64,000 bases of DNA from Patagioenas fasciata. Its lineage: Eukaryota > Chordata > Aves > Columbiformes > Columbidae. The stretch spans positions 1,063,445-1,127,444 of the forward strand of contig NC_092541.1 of NCBI RefSeq assembly GCF_037038585.1, read 5' to 3'. Position 1 is the first letter of the stretch, and every line of letters starts with the position of its first letter. Under the pieces are notes generated by a model. It saw only the letters and a list, made by a program, of their open reading frames with translations. It made no database searches and was not told the DNA's origin. Below are positions 12,061 to 25,535 of this stretch, piece by piece. Both the position numbers and the translations under genes were made by a program.

Positions 12061-13495
12061 TGAAAGCAGCATCCTTCAGCAATCTCGGGGATTAAAGCAA
12101 AGAGGCATTCGACTGACAAGGCTTCTGCTGGAAAAGCTGCAGTTGCAGCACGTGTGTTCCAGGCTGAGGAGGCACAATCCCTCAATTATTGCTGCGGATT
12201 TCTGTCGAGAAATTGATCTGGAGCCTCTGAGGTGAGGGGTTTGCAGCAGCACGGGCACCAAGAGGCTCGGGGCGGGAGGAGGGAAGGCACTGATTCCTTC
12301 TATTCTGTTCCTTAGGGAGTGGAAACCTCCTGCCACACGCATCCCTCCCATGCTGGATCCAGAGATGCAGCTGCTATGGCTGCGCTGGCCGTGCCCTCCC
12401 TTTGCTCGAGGTGGAGGTGACACAGCACGAACGCGGTTGTCCCCATCGCGCCCTTTCTGCCACCGCCAGCACGGCTCCGGCACACAGCACCGGGTGCCGC
12501 GGGGATGCACTGAACCCATCCGGACCCTCCCTGGCACGGGTGCTGGGTGGCAATGGTTTCTGCAGCAGCGGAGTTTCCATTGACTCAGAGAACCCCCCTC
12601 CCGCTGCTGCCATCCCTCGAAAGCCACAGCGAGCACACGGAGGGAGGTTGGTGTGTTTCCAGCGAGGTGAGACACGCCGAACCAAATCATCACCTTGCAA
12701 TGGGCGCGCAGCGTGCGGATGTGCTAAGCCTGTAATTTGGGGACTGTAACTGTCAGTAAATTATTGATGCTGCGGTGAGGGGAGGGTTAGGAGAAGGATC
12801 CTCTTTTCCCAGGGTTTCTCCAAGGGCTGCGGCAGAGGAAGCCTCCGGAGCAGGAGAACGCGGCGGGACGCTGCGCACACCTGGAACGCAGCCCCGCACC
12901 GGCCGTGCCGCTTGGTTGTGCTGCAATTCCTCAGCGTCTGCTCGCTCAGGTTTGTGCAGGGGAAGATGCTGGAGCAGCCCCAGCCCAGCTAAGGCAACGC
13001 TCTTTGTGGTAATGAGCCTCTGCTGGGAGATTTCGTCAGCCTGCTGTCGCCGTGAGGAGTGAACCCCGTTCACTGAGCTTCAGTTCCCACTTGACAGTCG
13101 CCTCCATTGTGCCTGTGATCAAAACAGGCGCGCGGGGAGCTGCGCCGGTGAGTGGCAGGTGCGGCTGAGGGCTTGTCAGATCTTTTCCACCCGCTGCTCT
13201 GCCTGTCAAATCTCAGTGTAATTTGCTGTGATACCGGCACGGTGTCATCCAGGAAAGCACAGCGTTCCTGGTACGTGCAATGCAGCTGGGAGCTCTCGTC
13301 TGGGTCTGTGTGCATCCCGGCACTCTGAAAAATAAAAGGGAAAAGCAGACAGATGGAGGAGGAATCTCTCTCCGAGCTCCTGACAAACCCAGATAGATGG
13401 GTTGAGGTCGGTCCTTGCTGTAGTTCCAGGGTGACAAAACATACAGACCTGAAAACATCACTGTGGGCCACACAGCCCCTTCTTTACAACAACCC

Positions 13496-13790
13496 GAAAG
13501 GAGCTTGGAGCCGGGGGGGTCGGGCTCTGCTCCCCAGGAACAAGCGCCAGGAGCAGAGGAAACGGCCTCAAGTTGCCCAGGGGAGGTTGAGGTTGGATCT
13601 GGGAACAATTTCTTCCCCAAAGGGCTGTGGGGCATTGGAACAGGCTGCCCAGGGCAGTGCTGGAGTCACCATCCCTGGAGGGTTGGACAGACGGACATGG
13701 GGTTCTCAGGACATGGGGTGGGTGAACAGTTGGACTCGATGATCTTGAGGGCCTCTTCCAACAAAATGGTTCTGTGATTCTATGATTCCA
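13496..13790 (+). repeat. CR1 LINE 3' end (family B)
   Basis: It starts at the ggagcttggagccggggg block and runs to the 3' terminus gttctgtgattctatgattc. 5'-truncated, in sense orientation, intergenic. Confidence 0.92.
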
Positions 13791-16009
13791 GAGCAAACCT
13801 CAGCCCCGAGCGGGGTCTCAGGTCTCAGGCAACCTCACTGGGTCCATCCTGAGCCAGCCCTGGGGCCAAGGCCGCTCTCCCCCAGGCTGCTGATTGCTGC
13901 AAACCCCTGCCAGGCTTCCTTATCTCCTGCCATTCATTGTTCCTGTGTCCTTGAGAGCGGAGCAGAGGGACTGTTAGAGTCCTGTGTGAAAATGAAGGGA
14001 GGTGGAGCAGAGCCAGGCAGGGCTGGCACTGCTCCGCTGGGCACGTCCTCCCTGGGGGAGCAGCGGAGGCTGCGGAAAAGCAGGCGGGAGCTCAGGGGGA
14101 GGCGCAGGGCTGTTGGGAGCTGAGCATCTGCCAGGGAGACAACCAGAGCGGTTTCTGGGTGGCCCGTGCCTACCTCTGGCTGTAAATCACAACTCGGGGC
14201 CATTCCGAAGGTCCCAGCGCCTCGGCTGCGTGCTCCTGTGCAGCAAAAGCCCCAGCAGCGGTCAACCAGAGCTGCCCCTCTTAAATACAGTGGAAATACT
14301 ACCCAATCTGAACCGCATAAAGTAAGAGTCACAGGGAAAATGCCACTAAAGTGAACTGATAAGGAAAGATTGACTCAGGAGCACAAAAGAGACAAAGGCA
14401 GCAAGGACTGCCCGCCCAATCGAACAGACCTTCCACTATGCAAAAATACCCCTATCTAATCTGCTTTAGAGCTGTAAACAGCTGGAGCGGGCTAGCAGAA
14501 GAGGAGCCTGGCTCCCAAAACCTTCATCTACCGCTCTCTGAGCCTTTGGGAATCACCCGCTTATCTCGGGTCTCTGTAGGGGCTCCCTCCCGGCCAGCAC
14601 GTCTCATCCATCGCTGTGAAAATAAACCTGGAAGGACAAATGGTAGGAAAGCCCCTGGGAAGAGCAGTAGGAGGCAGAGGATTGTGCTTTGACCGCTTCT
14701 TCCTAATTTTGGGCGTGGGAGATGCCCAGACACCAGGAAGGGCCATGTGTGTTTCTCAGAGCTAAGCAACAGCAAACAAAGATGTGAAGCAGCTTTGTAA
14801 GCCAGGCTGCGGTCCTGTCGTGCAACTGGACACGAGCCCCTTCCTGGTTCCCACTCCAGCCATCCAAACACCCATAAATATGCCAGACCGCAGCGCCAGA
14901 TGATGTGCAGCCCGCTCCAGGCCGCTCTGCCCTCCTGGCCGCTTTCCTGCCTTTGTGCTCCGCTTCCTGAGCAGCCCCAGCCCGCCCGGCTCGCTCGGCC
15001 CCCGGGCCAGCCCAGCTCTGCAGGACAAGGCCATATTCATGCGAAAGTCCCGCTGGCCTCGGTCAGCAGACTCGCATTGGCGTAAGGAGCCGGCTTGCTG
15101 TCGCAAACAAAGCCCTTGGAAACGCTGGGCTTTGCTAATCCGCCTTCCACCAAACGCTGGCAGCAGCAAACTGGGAATTCTGGAGCGACACAGAAACTCC
15201 CCCAGTACGTTTTGATTACACTTCAGGTGGTCTTGGCTTTCTTTTTGGGGATGGATATTTCTTTCACAAGGCATCTTTCACGCGTCTGCTCGTGCGGTCA
15301 CCCTGCGATGGCTGCAGGTTATGGGGGACAAGGACGCGTTCATCCAGCAGCAGACAAGCGAGGCAGGGACCCGACTGCCTCTTCACACCCAAAACTGCAC
15401 TGAATCAACAGCCTTGATGGCAAGTGTGATCCAGGGGAGCTGGGCAGATTCGAGTGGTGAATGCACGAGAGGGCTGCTGTCTGCTGGCAGATGCTTCACG
15501 CTCAGAAAAAGAGGCCGAATCCATCAATCTGTCCACGCATCCTGCCTTATTTATTTGTCTTTAGTTACAGGATAGAGCTCTACTCCTCCCTCTTGTCTGG
15601 GAGCCAGTCCGTGCCTCATCCCTGCTGCACGCAGCCATTTCAGGGCTGGGAGCAGAGAGATGTTTATTAAACCTCCCTGCGAGCGACATCAGTTACTCCC
15701 AATAAATTGCAGAAGTAACTCAGCGAGATGACACTCCAAGCAAAACAGCCATTTCAAACGTGCCTCCAGAAAATACGCGGGCAGTTTGTTGGCTTGAAAG
15801 GAATCATTTAGCAGAAGAAAAAAATACCCTTTAAAAACCAACCCGTGGTGTGGAGGAAGAGATGCTACGTGCAGAACAGGGAGCCGAGGGCTCCGCAGAG
15901 CTGCAGCCGCACTGCAGATGCTGAGGGCTGCGGGTGAAGGACCTCCCGTTAATTAGCACCCGGGAGCTCCCGTTAATTAATGCCCAGGCCCCGGCGGGGG
16001 GGTGTACGA
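13791..16009. other. VAT1 upstream region, no gene seen
   Basis: No recognisable exon or RNA gene. A small inverted or duplicated cccgttaatta motif occurs at about 15946-15980, just upstream of the VAT1 CpG island. Confidence 0.45.
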
Positions 16010-16900
16010 GCAAATCGCCCCCCTCGCCCCATTCTCCCCGGTTTTATCGGCTTCAGAGCAGCCGGGGGAAGCGACCCCTGTGCCCCACGGGGCCGGCGCG
16101 GGGCGGGACGAAGCCTCCCCCGGGACACCGGGCTGCGGAGGGGCGGTTGGCACCGGGACCGCCCCGCCGCGCTGGCCCCGCCCGTCCCCGTTCCGCCCCC
16201 CCAGCCGCGCCCCGGCTTTTCCCCGCCCGCCGCCTCCCCGCCGCTCCGCAGCCGCTCCGTTCTCTTCCGCTCCGCCATGTCCGCCGAACCGGCCCCGGCC
16301 GCCGCCGTAGCCGCCCCCGAGCAGACCCCTGAGCCGCCGGCGGGCGGCGGGGAACCGGCGGAGCACCGGGCGCTGGTGCTCACGGGTTTCGGTGGCTACG
16401 AGAAGGTGAAGGTGCAGACGCGGCGGGGCGGCGGCCCCCGGCCCGGGGAGGTCTCGGTGCGGGTCCGCGCTTGTGGCCTCAACTTCGCCGACCTGCTGGG
16501 GCGGCAGGGGCTGTACGACCGGCTGCCGCCGCTGCCCGTCTGCCCCGGGATGGAGTGCGCCGGGACCGTTTGTGCCCTCGGCGACGACGTCCGCGACCGA
16601 CAGGTGAGGGACATCCCCGGTGCGACCCGGTTCGGTACGGCCCCGCCCGGCCCCGCCGCACTGCGGTGACCCCGCCCTGCAGGTGCGGCCCCTCCGGGCT
16701 CTGAGCCCCCGGAGGGCCCGGTGCCGGCAGCTCCATCGGTGAGCGTCTCTCCGCGGGGTTCCCCGTCGGGGCGGGCGGGCTGGTCCCGGTACAGCCGCGC
16801 TCCGTGCGCGGGGGCGCCCGGCAGTGTCGCGGTCCCGCCCGCGGCCGCTCCGGCAGCGGACAAAGCCCCGTGACAAAGGGGCTGCGTGGGCAGGATGTCA
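16010..16900. promoter_or_regulatory. CpG island over VAT1 promoter and exon 1
   Basis: CpG-dense, GC-rich sequence begins about 270 bp upstream of the VAT1 ATG (16277) and extends past the exon 1 donor at 16604. No TATA box is evident. It is a typical housekeeping-type promoter. Confidence 0.75.
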
Positions 16901-19900
16901 GCGGGGCGTCCCTGCCCATCCCTGCCCGAGCCTCCCGGTGAACGCTTCCCCAGCCCCAGGGCGGGAGGGCATCACTGTCCACCCTAAGGGCTGGGGGCTT
17001 TGGGGTCTGCAGTTGGGAAGAAAAGCTGGAAGCGGTTGTGTTCCTTGGGAAGGTGCATTTGCATTAACTAAATGTTTTTTGTTAGTGGTGAGTGCTAGTA
17101 GGGTGTTGGGCTGAAGCGTGATTGCTAAAACATGAGGCCACACCTAGAATCTTGGGTTCAGTTTTAAGCACTTCACGCCAAGAAAGGCCTTGAGGTGCTG
17201 GAGCTGAGAGAAGGGAACGGAGCTGGTGAGGGGCTGGAGCACAAGTGTGATGGGAGCGGCTGAGGGACCTGGGGGGTTCAGCTGGAGAACAGGAGCTGAG
17301 GGGAGACCTTCTGATCTCTGAACTGCCTGAAAGGAGCTTGGAGCCAGGGGGGTCGGGCTCTGCTCCCCAGGAACAAGCGCCAGGAGCAGAGGAAACGGCC
17401 TCAAGTTGCCCAGGGGAGGTTGAGGTTGGATGTGGGGAACAATTCCTTCCCCAAAGGGCTGTGGGGCATTGGAACAGGCTGCCCAGGGCAGTGCTGGAGT
17501 CACCATCCCTGGAGGGTTGGACAGACGGACATGAGGTTCTCAGGACATGGGGCAGTGCCAGGGTTGGGTTGATGGTTGGACTTGGTGACCTTCAGGGGCT
17601 TTTCCAACCAAGACTTCACTCCTTGTCCCAACTTGGGCAGGGAGGGCAGGACCCTGCTCTGGTTCTTCTTACCTCCTTAGTCCCTGGAGACCTCCATTTA
17701 AGGGACAGCACATGGATACCGGGCCCTGGCATAGGGAGGAAAAGGGTGTGATGACCTCTGCTAGCCTTGGGCTTCCTTCAGGCTGCCTTCTGTTTGATTT
17801 TTAGGTTGGCGATAAGGTGATGGTCCTGGCTAGGTCAGGGCTCTGGCAAGAAGTTGTGAACGTGCCAGCTGTTCAAACCTTCCTGATGCCCGAGGGGATG
17901 AGCTTCGAGGAAGGGGCTGCTCTTCTTATCAACTACATCACCGCCTACATGATCCTGTTTGACTTCGGAAACCTGAGGCCCAACCAGAGCATCCTCATCC
18001 ACATGGCTGCAGGTAAATGGTTCTTGTGCTGAGACTCTTGGCTGTTTCTGAATGGGTGGCATGGGTGAGGACGCCATCAGAATGGGGCTGGGCTGCTGAA
18101 ACGTCTCCTCCCAGAGATGCGGGCTTCACGCTGACCCAGGCATTGGCGAGTATTGAACCCGTTTCCCAGCAGCCGGGGTCGGCGTCCTGCAGCATGTCAC
18201 CGGACTCATCCTGCCATAGGAGACCTCTTAATTCCATCCCCTCCTGGTGCTCAGTACCAGCAGGGATAATTCACCTGTCTGGAGGCTCTTCTGGCCGCTG
18301 GGGCTGTTTGTTTCTAAGTGTTTCTCACCGCTGCTTTTCAGGTGGTGTGGGAACTGCTGCCATCCAGCTGTGCAAGACTGTAGAAAACGTCACCATTTTT
18401 GGCACCGCGTCTGCCTCCAAGCATGATTTCCTCAAGGAGAGCGGGGTCGCTCACCCCATTGACTACAGAACGATGGATTATGCGGAGGAGGTCCGGAAAA
18501 TCTCCCCCAAAGGTACGGTGTGGTGGAGGCCTTCTGCAGCTGTCTGAGATTTCTTTCAAGTCCAAAGAAACTTCTATAGTTACTGTCAATTCCCTGCAGG
18601 TGTTGACATCGTCCTGGACCCCTTGGGAGGATCTGATACGACCAAAGCGTTTCACCTGTTGAAGCCGATGGGCAAACTCATCACTTACGGTAAGCGTGAG
18701 CAGCGTGGCCAAATCTCAGCTCCTGGGACCATGGGAATACTCCGTGAGGATGCACAGACATGACGGAGCATCTCTTGCTGTGTGTGTCGTATTAATCTGT
18801 TATTTCACAAGGAGCTTTAAGATACTTCTCCTGGGTGAGGTGCTGGAGGGAGGGAGATTTGTACCTTGTCCCCAGAGCTCCGATCACAGGCTCTGAGGCT
18901 CTTCCATGGTAAAACCTCTCTTGGAGCGTGAGCCGGTGCCTGCAGGGGAAGCTGGAATGTCCTCGGGGAGGAACGCTGGCACGGCCGCTTTGTCCAGGCT
19001 GCCTTAATGCACGGCACTCATAGAGCCTTGCTTTTCTTCTAGAGGATGTGTGGGTGATGAGGTTTGAGGCTACTGAATACTTATCTCTCCCTTCCCCAGC
19101 CCTGAAACACTGTGATTCTTGTTCGGCGGACAAAGCCCTCCCACAGCCCCAGCGCGGCTGCAGACACTTGCAGCAGTGTCCTGTGGCTCTTGTCCCGGCC
19201 GTGGCAGCGTGTGGCTCCCCTGAAGGAGCCGGGCTGTGGGAGAAGGGCAGTGCTGTCCTGCCAGCCCGGCTGGGTGGCACTTGTAACCCTCTCTTGCCAG
19301 CACTCCGGTCTTGCTGCACCGCTGCCGCGCTCCTAGGAGAGCTGTTGTTCTGTATTCTTGCAATATATTTGTGCTGATGATCCAAATTCTGCATACCTCG
19401 AGGCTGAGGCAGGTACCTGTTTCCATTGAAGGTCGATTGGGCAGATCCTGATGCGATCCATTTGTCTCTGTGCCCCCTGTGTGGGCTGCCACCCCGAGCT
19501 GTGACATGGAAACTCCACTGCCCCCCCCGTTTGTGTTGATTCCAGCTCATCCATGGCTTCCCTTCTTTTTAGGGGTAGCAAACGTGCTCACTGGGCAGAA
19601 GAAGAACCTCATGGCTATGGCTAAAACCTGGTGGAACCAATTCAGCATCAACGCCTTACAGCTCCTACACCATAACAAGGCCGTGTGTGGCTACTACCTT
19701 GGATCCATGGAGGAAGAAGTTGAGCTTATTGGAGGTGTTGTAGCCAAGCTGATTAACCTGTACAGTCAAGGCAAAATCAAGCCTAAAATAGACTCTGTAT
19801 GGCCCTTTGATCAGGTGAGTCTGAGCTAACATATAAGTTTGCAACACCCAGAAATCGCCGGGCAATTGTTTTCTGCGCGGTGAGCTCAGCGTGAACACCT

Positions 19901-20721
19901 CGTTCATGGGGGCTGAGCTGTTGCAAATGTTTAATAACCATCTGTTCTGACATTCGGTGCCTTTTTTTCTTTCAAGATATTAAGGGGGGGAGTGAAGCGG
20001 CTCCTCCGCTCCAGTGCGCAGAGCCGGGCAGCGCCAGACAGTGTCCCCGTGGAGCGGGGCAGGTGCTCAGCTGCGCTCAGCCCGCGAGGGGGCTGGATGG
20101 TGCGCCAGGCTGGAGCCTGCACCCTGTCATTAAGCAGACAGCTGGGAAGGCTGCTGCTGCCCTTCCACGGCTGATAAAGAGCCCGGGCAGCGGAGCAGGG
20201 TGGAATTGCAGGGTTTCCAGCCGCTCTGCTGCGCTGGGGGTTGTTGCGTCGGTGTGTCCGGGCAAGAGTGAGGTTCTTCCCTTGGAAATCCTTTTTGGGT
20301 AGGATTTACTGCAGGGGAGCAAAGGACTTGGTGATGACAGAATCATTTCGGTTGGAAAAGACCCTCAAAGTCATCAAGTCCAACTGTTGCCATGTCCTGA
20401 GAACCTCTTGTCCGTCTGTCCAACCCTCCGGGGATGGTGACTCCAGCACTGCCCTGGGCAGCCTGTTCCAATGCCCCACAGCCCTTTGGGGAAGAAATTG
20501 TTCCCAATGTTGGGCTACCACAAAAGCTGCCTCGTGGGTGGCCCTTGGGCTGGTTTGGTGGCCCGAGGGACCCGGGAAGGCCATGGGTGTGGGTCTCATG
20601 ACATTGCTGTTGCTTCCAGGTGGCAGATGCCATGAGGCAGATGCAAGAGAAGAAGAACGTTGGAAAGGTCATCCTGGTTCCTGAAGCACCCAAGGAAGAA
20701 GCCAAAAAAGAAGAGAACTAA
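16277..20721 (+). CDS. VAT1: VAT1, vesicle amine transport protein 1 (MDR-type oxidoreductase)
   Basis: VAT1 is a zinc-free medium-chain dehydrogenase/reductase of the quinone-oxidoreductase class, found on synaptic vesicles and the mitochondrial outer membrane, where it is linked to mitofusin regulation and lipid transfer. Coding exons: 16277-16603, 17805-18012, 18342-18512, 18600-18689, 19573-19814, 20620-20721. All introns are GT/AG and the sum is 1140 nt, giving 379 residues (human about 393). Exon 1 carries LVLTGFGGYEKVKV and LNFADLLGRQGLYDR. Exons 2-3 form the nucleotide-binding fold with HMAAGGVGTAAIQLC across the intron. Exon 5 has TWWNQFS and exon 6 ends in KEEAKKEEN. The N-terminal 35 residues are low-complexity Pro/Ala/Glu, as in other VAT1 proteins. 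The start is the first ATG (context gccatgt) in the CpG island. Introns 1 and 5 each carry a CR1. RND2 is divergent upstream. Confidence 0.97.
17150..17612 (+). repeat. CR1 LINE in VAT1 intron 1 (family B)
   Basis: Sense-orientation CR1 3' region, starting near the gccaagaaaggccttgaggt block and running to the cttttccaaccaag end. It is nearly the same as the copies at 5098 and 37968. Confidence 0.92.
20337..20512 (-). repeat. CR1 LINE fragment in VAT1 intron 5 (family B)
   Basis: Antisense copy covering only the last roughly 175 bp of the CR1 3' end, from the agaatcatttcggttgg terminus to the aagaaattgttccc block. It lies about 100 bp before VAT1 exon 6. Confidence 0.9.
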
Positions 20722-23700
20722 GCGGAAGAGCTGTGTGCGGATTGTGAATTCATGGGTTAACTCCCTGCTCTCTTTGGGACCTGGAAATGGACAGATCAGT
20801 AGCTTCCATCTTCAGCAGAACATCGTGGTTACGGTTCAGATGAGTTTGCATGCTCTCGGTGTGAGTGACCCCTTGCCAGCCTCGCCTCAGCTCTCCGCTT
20901 TGAAGCCTGTTTATTTCGTACATTATTCTGATCACTTGTTTCCCTCCTGAATTGCCCGAACTAACCTTACTTTTCCCTGGCAGTGCAGCTGAAGCTTCCA
21001 GGCAGTTGTTATTAACACCTGCACAGCCTGGCCCTGTGAAATCAGGATGAACGTCCTGTCGCTGAGCCCTGCTGAAGCATTTGCGCTCTCACCTTTGGGA
21101 AGGTTGTTCAGCAGGAAAACGGGCCAAACTGAGGACTTTTCCTCAAGTTTGGAAGAGGAAATAGCCAGAGGAAAAGCACATCTGGCCTTGTTTAATTCCA
21201 TCACGGGCCACTCTTCTGTTTGCTCTAAGCACCCTCTTTCTCCTCTGCTTTCGTAGACCTCTAACACTGGTCAGGTAGTGACAGCTCGTGCTGTCTTTGC
21301 CTTCTAAATAACCACCCTGGCATTTTGGAGTCTGTGGCGTATCCATTTAATTTGCGGTGGCAAATAACCCGACAGGCTGGTCTGTGTCTGAATGCAGAAG
21401 AATTTCACTTGGGTAACTTGATCGTGTCCATTTTCTGATTCCAAACTGTACAGGGAGATCAAAACTGTGTCTGATTCTTTTAGAGACCATAAGGACTCAA
21501 CTGTGTCTCAAATGACTGAAACAATTGTTGTTGGCTCTGTGCTTTATTAATGTTGGGCTCCAGGTCGGTATTGTTAAGGCTAAACTTCACCTTTGTGTTT
21601 GTATTTCCAAGGGCTGCGGTGTCGAATTGATTCAGCAAGAGGGGAACGGAACCAATCCCCTGCTCGTGTTTGCGTTGTGCTGTGCCCTGTGTGCTGGGGG
21701 GTGCTGCAGTTTGGAGGTTAACGTGCAGGAACCAGCCCTGAAAACCTGGGCTGGCTCTTTCCGGCTGCGTCACCCAGTGAAACTATCACCACGTTCCCGG
21801 TTTGGGTGGTAACCTGTCCAGCTCTGCGCCAAACCCCTCGGCTTGGGCATCTTGAGCAGTTTGAATTGTGCTTTTCGTTCTTTTCCAGCCAGCTCCTTAG
21901 ATATCCGCCCAGACCAGCCCTGGCCTCGTGCTTCAGGGCTCTTCTTCCCCAAAAACTGCAAACCTTGGGCCCCTCGGGCTCTCTCCATCACCATGGGTTT
22001 AGGGGCTGCTTGGGGTGCTCCTCCCAGGCCACAACTCAGTTTCTCTTCCTCTTTCCTTCCTTCCATGCGTTTGGAAACGTGGCTGTGCGGAGATCCAGGC
22101 CCGGTTCTGTCCTGGGTGGTGTCCCCCTTCCTGCTGGACCCCGTTTTCAGTGACTCCGGTGCCGTTTGTTCTTGCTTTGAGGCTTTGTCACGGATCGTAG
22201 GTGCTGCAGGATTTTAGGCTTGGTTTTAGATTTGAAAACGTTAAACCCGGGGGTGCCAGGAAGAGCTGCCCGTCAGGGAACAGCTCGGGCTCCAGGAGCA
22301 AAACCTTGGGACCAGGAGTCCTGCTCAACCCAAGCCCAAGGCGGGGAGGTACCGGAGGGCCAAGGGCCCCCAAAGTGATGCCCCTCTGGCAAACACTGCC
22401 CAGGGCCGGGGGTTCCTGGGCAGGTGGGGATGGTGGTTTGCTCCTCAGCCAGCTCCAGCCTCCATTGGGGCTCCTCCATCCATGCAGTTTGGATTTTGGG
22501 TGCTCGGGCTCAACCCCTGGTTCTGCCACCTCTTAGCAACACGTAGGCACAGCACCGAGGGTTAACCCTGGTTAACCTGGGGTATCAAAACAATCCCTGC
22601 GACCTCAGGAAGGCTTGAGCTCTGTCACAGGTCCTTGTGGGTCCACCTCTCGCACTCGATATGTGAACGTCACGAACATGGTCTGAAACGCACAAAGCAC
22701 AACTTGGAAAACAAAAGTATCCAAAAACCTTGCTGCTTCTCCTTTCAACCCGCCCTGTCACGCTAATTCAGATCGAATCCAACAGTGTCCAATGCTGCTT
22801 AAGCAGGTCTGACAGCAGGACCGTCTGCGTTGCTCAAACGGGAAGTCTGGACCTGCTCCTGGAGAACCGGGGTTCACCGTGATGAAAAGCAGCGTGCTCA
22901 GACGGCACAGCCCCGCGCACTCGTAAAGGGGGGAAAACCTATCAGATCGTGTTTCCCGGTGCCATCCTCTCCTCGCTTTGCCCCGGGCTAAGCACACGCT
23001 CAGTGCCTTACTTGGATGGCCTTGGATGGGGCGGCGGTGCCGGGGTCCCGCGGTCCCTCCCGACTGAGGGTGGTGGGAGCACCCCCGGCCGCGCAGCCTC
23101 GTGTGTGCTCACAAAACCAGTGCGCCACGCTGACCAGTATCTCGGAGCCTTCTTCCGCCTGTCCCTAAGGACTGGGAAGTCACTGGAGCCTTTTCCATTC
23201 CGGCCTTTCGAAGTATTGCCAAAAAAATAACCTGTTACGCCTCTCGCTAGCTCTGTTTTGTGGTGTAGTCTGACTTAAGAGTGAAATGCTCTGTTTCGGT
23301 GTATTTTACGGCCTTTCCTGGGGGTTCTGTGCTCCCTGGTTCCCGAAATGCTGTTGCAGAGCCCGGCTCTCCCCTAGGGCAGCTGTTGGGCTCAGGCCAG
23401 TCCTTGAGCTGGGCTTTATCTGCCTTGGCTCTCTGGGAACGATCCCAGCTCTCTGTGGGTGGCTGCTCGTGTATCTTCTACCAACAAATTCCCAAAGCCT
23501 TTCCGAGGGCAGGAGCGCCGAGCAGTGATTATCTGACCGGTTTACCTCCCTTGGCAGAAACAATGTTTTCTGCAGAAAAACCAAGATTAACTGTAACCTT
23601 GCTCTTCACTGCCCCGCTGCTCCGTGCTCTGCTCTGGGTGCTTGTGCTTAGTTGGTTTTTGATATAATGGACAAACATTTAATGGGCCAATAAGTATAGA

Positions 23701-25011
23701 ACCTCTGTAAACCAACTGCAATTGTCTTAACGAAGTGAACCAGCAGGACCAAAGCAAAAAACCAAATCCACAAACAAAAACCCTGGGATAAAAATGATCC
23801 CACTCGATGTTGCTTAACTGTTTAGGGCAAAGTCGCGCTACTGGGGAAACGGGAGGCTCCTGTGTTTAAACTGCGTGTGCCATTCCAGCTCTCGGAAGTG
23901 CAATTTAATGTGTATTTGACTGATTGTGCTGTGAGGAGTCCGAGTGGGATGTGTAGGAGCTCACAAGGGGAGGGGGCCCAGCCCTGCCGGTCCCACTATG
24001 GCCAGTCCTGCGCTCGCCGTCCCAGACTGGGACTGCTGGTTAACCCAGAGGTGGCTCCTTTGCTATCACCAGGCAGCTTCTGTCACCTTTTCTTTTGACT
24101 CTTTGGTTTCTCTCAAGCTCACGAAGTGCAGGAGGGGAAGGGAGCGGAGGCTTTGGCTTGTGCAGGGGAGCAGAACCCCCACCAAATACTTTGCGAGGGG
24201 GGAAGGAGTTTAGCTGTACATTTCATTTTGGACACGTATAAAATTAGGATTGACCAGAGGGAAGGAAGAATCACGGTGGGCTTCAGGCTTTAATTGGGCC
24301 ATTACAGCTGCTATCGTAGGCGTAAAACCACTTTTGTTGCCCAACAAAGTCCATGCCAAGCCCTGGTGATGGCAAAGCGGGACTGGCAAGCGGTGCCTGA
24401 GCGTGATGTGAAATGCGTTCGACTCTGAGCCTCTTACAACGTACGGTCTGGTCTGTGCTGTCTGCGTCGTGTTGGTTTGCGTTCGGTGTGACTCGAGTGG
24501 TGCTCATCCTACAGACACGTGGAACAATGTATTCCGCTTTGTGCGTGTAACCAAGTCGGACAGAAAGCAAGTGTGCCAATGCTGTTTACATGACTCTACT
24601 GTGTAATGCTCCTCTGTCTAATGTTACCATATGCCTTATGTGTTTCAAATGGTAATTAAAAGCATAACAAAACCCTCAGCGGTATGGGGCTCAGTCTTCT
24701 GTGGGAATGAACCTTCTGCCTCCGGGGCACTTTTATTGCTTCTCCAGGCACTCAGTGGGTGGACACATTCAGTGTATAAACTGTGACTCTCCAGGGTGAG
24801 AAGATGCCTCTGCTCTCAAGGATAACTGCTAATTGTGCTGATCTTCTACTGCCCTGCTCTGGAAAGCAGCAATTTTTGTTTGCAAAGCCCTTAGCTGACC
24901 CCCGCGCTTCACCGTGTCGAGGGGTCTCCGTAGCCAGTTGAGATTGAAATTGTGCCTGGGCTGACGCCGAGGCAAAGCATGAACAATCACGACTAAAAAG
25001 ATGGGAATAAA
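20722..25011 (+). other. VAT1 3' UTR and convergent intergenic space
   Basis: From the VAT1 stop codon no coding exon is seen for about 4.3 kb. No canonical AATAAA on the plus strand was noticed before about 25006. A variant aattaaa lies at about 24653. The VAT1 3' UTR may therefore be long, or end at a non-canonical signal. The facing gene on the minus strand may end inside the same stretch, with minus-strand AATAAA at 24732-24737 and 25017-25022. No conserved RNA gene was recognised. Confidence 0.45.
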
Positions 25012-25022
25012 TCTTGTTTATT
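25006..25022. terminator. Back-to-back poly(A) signals for convergent genes
   Basis: AATAAA lies on the plus strand at 25006-25011 and on the minus strand at 25017-25022, within 17 bp. They are candidate 3' ends for VAT1 (plus) and for the RBM43/DTX3L-like gene (minus), whose stop codon is about 515 bp away. An earlier minus-strand alternative is at 24732-24737. Confidence 0.4.
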
Positions 25023-25535
25023 TGTGTTCCTCCACTTAAGAGAATTATTCTCACGGGAGGCAGCAGCCCTGGGTGCTAAAAGCTGGTAATGGTGCCCAGG
25101 GGAGCAGCAGGTTCCAGAGCAGGGGCTGGAGCTCAGCGCTGTCCGAAATAGCTGAGCGAGGAGCTGAACTTAACGACAGCTCCGTTCTGGCTGAGCTGGA
25201 ACCTGCCTGGAGTGGGCAGAGGGGAAAGAGACTTCCAGAAACCCCATTTACGCTGCTGAAAGCCACGCCGGGGCTCATCCTGGAGCCGGTGTTGAAATAA
25301 GCTGCGTAACCACGTACCCAGGAGGAGCTGGAGCTGCAGGGAAGCTCCGGTCCCTGCTGAGGCTTGGGGGGGCGGGCTGGAGGTGCTGCTGGTGCTGATG
25401 TGCACATTTCTGGCTACACAGGAGCTCGCTGGACAAACACCCACTTTTCTTCCTGAGCGGTCTGCGTTAAGCTGCAGTTATTTCAGCTGGAAGGTGAAGC
25501 GAAGGCACAGGTGGCGGCTGCTCAGGGAGGGAGTC

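Larger units (their letters stand above)
9605..13495. other. RND2-VAT1 intergenic, mostly AT-rich
   Basis: No coding exon was recognised. Open frames are short and lack domains. An 18-bp tandem triplication lies at 10102-10158 and a homeodomain-motif-rich AT segment at about 11940-12060. The rest shows nothing I can name. Confidence 0.5.
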
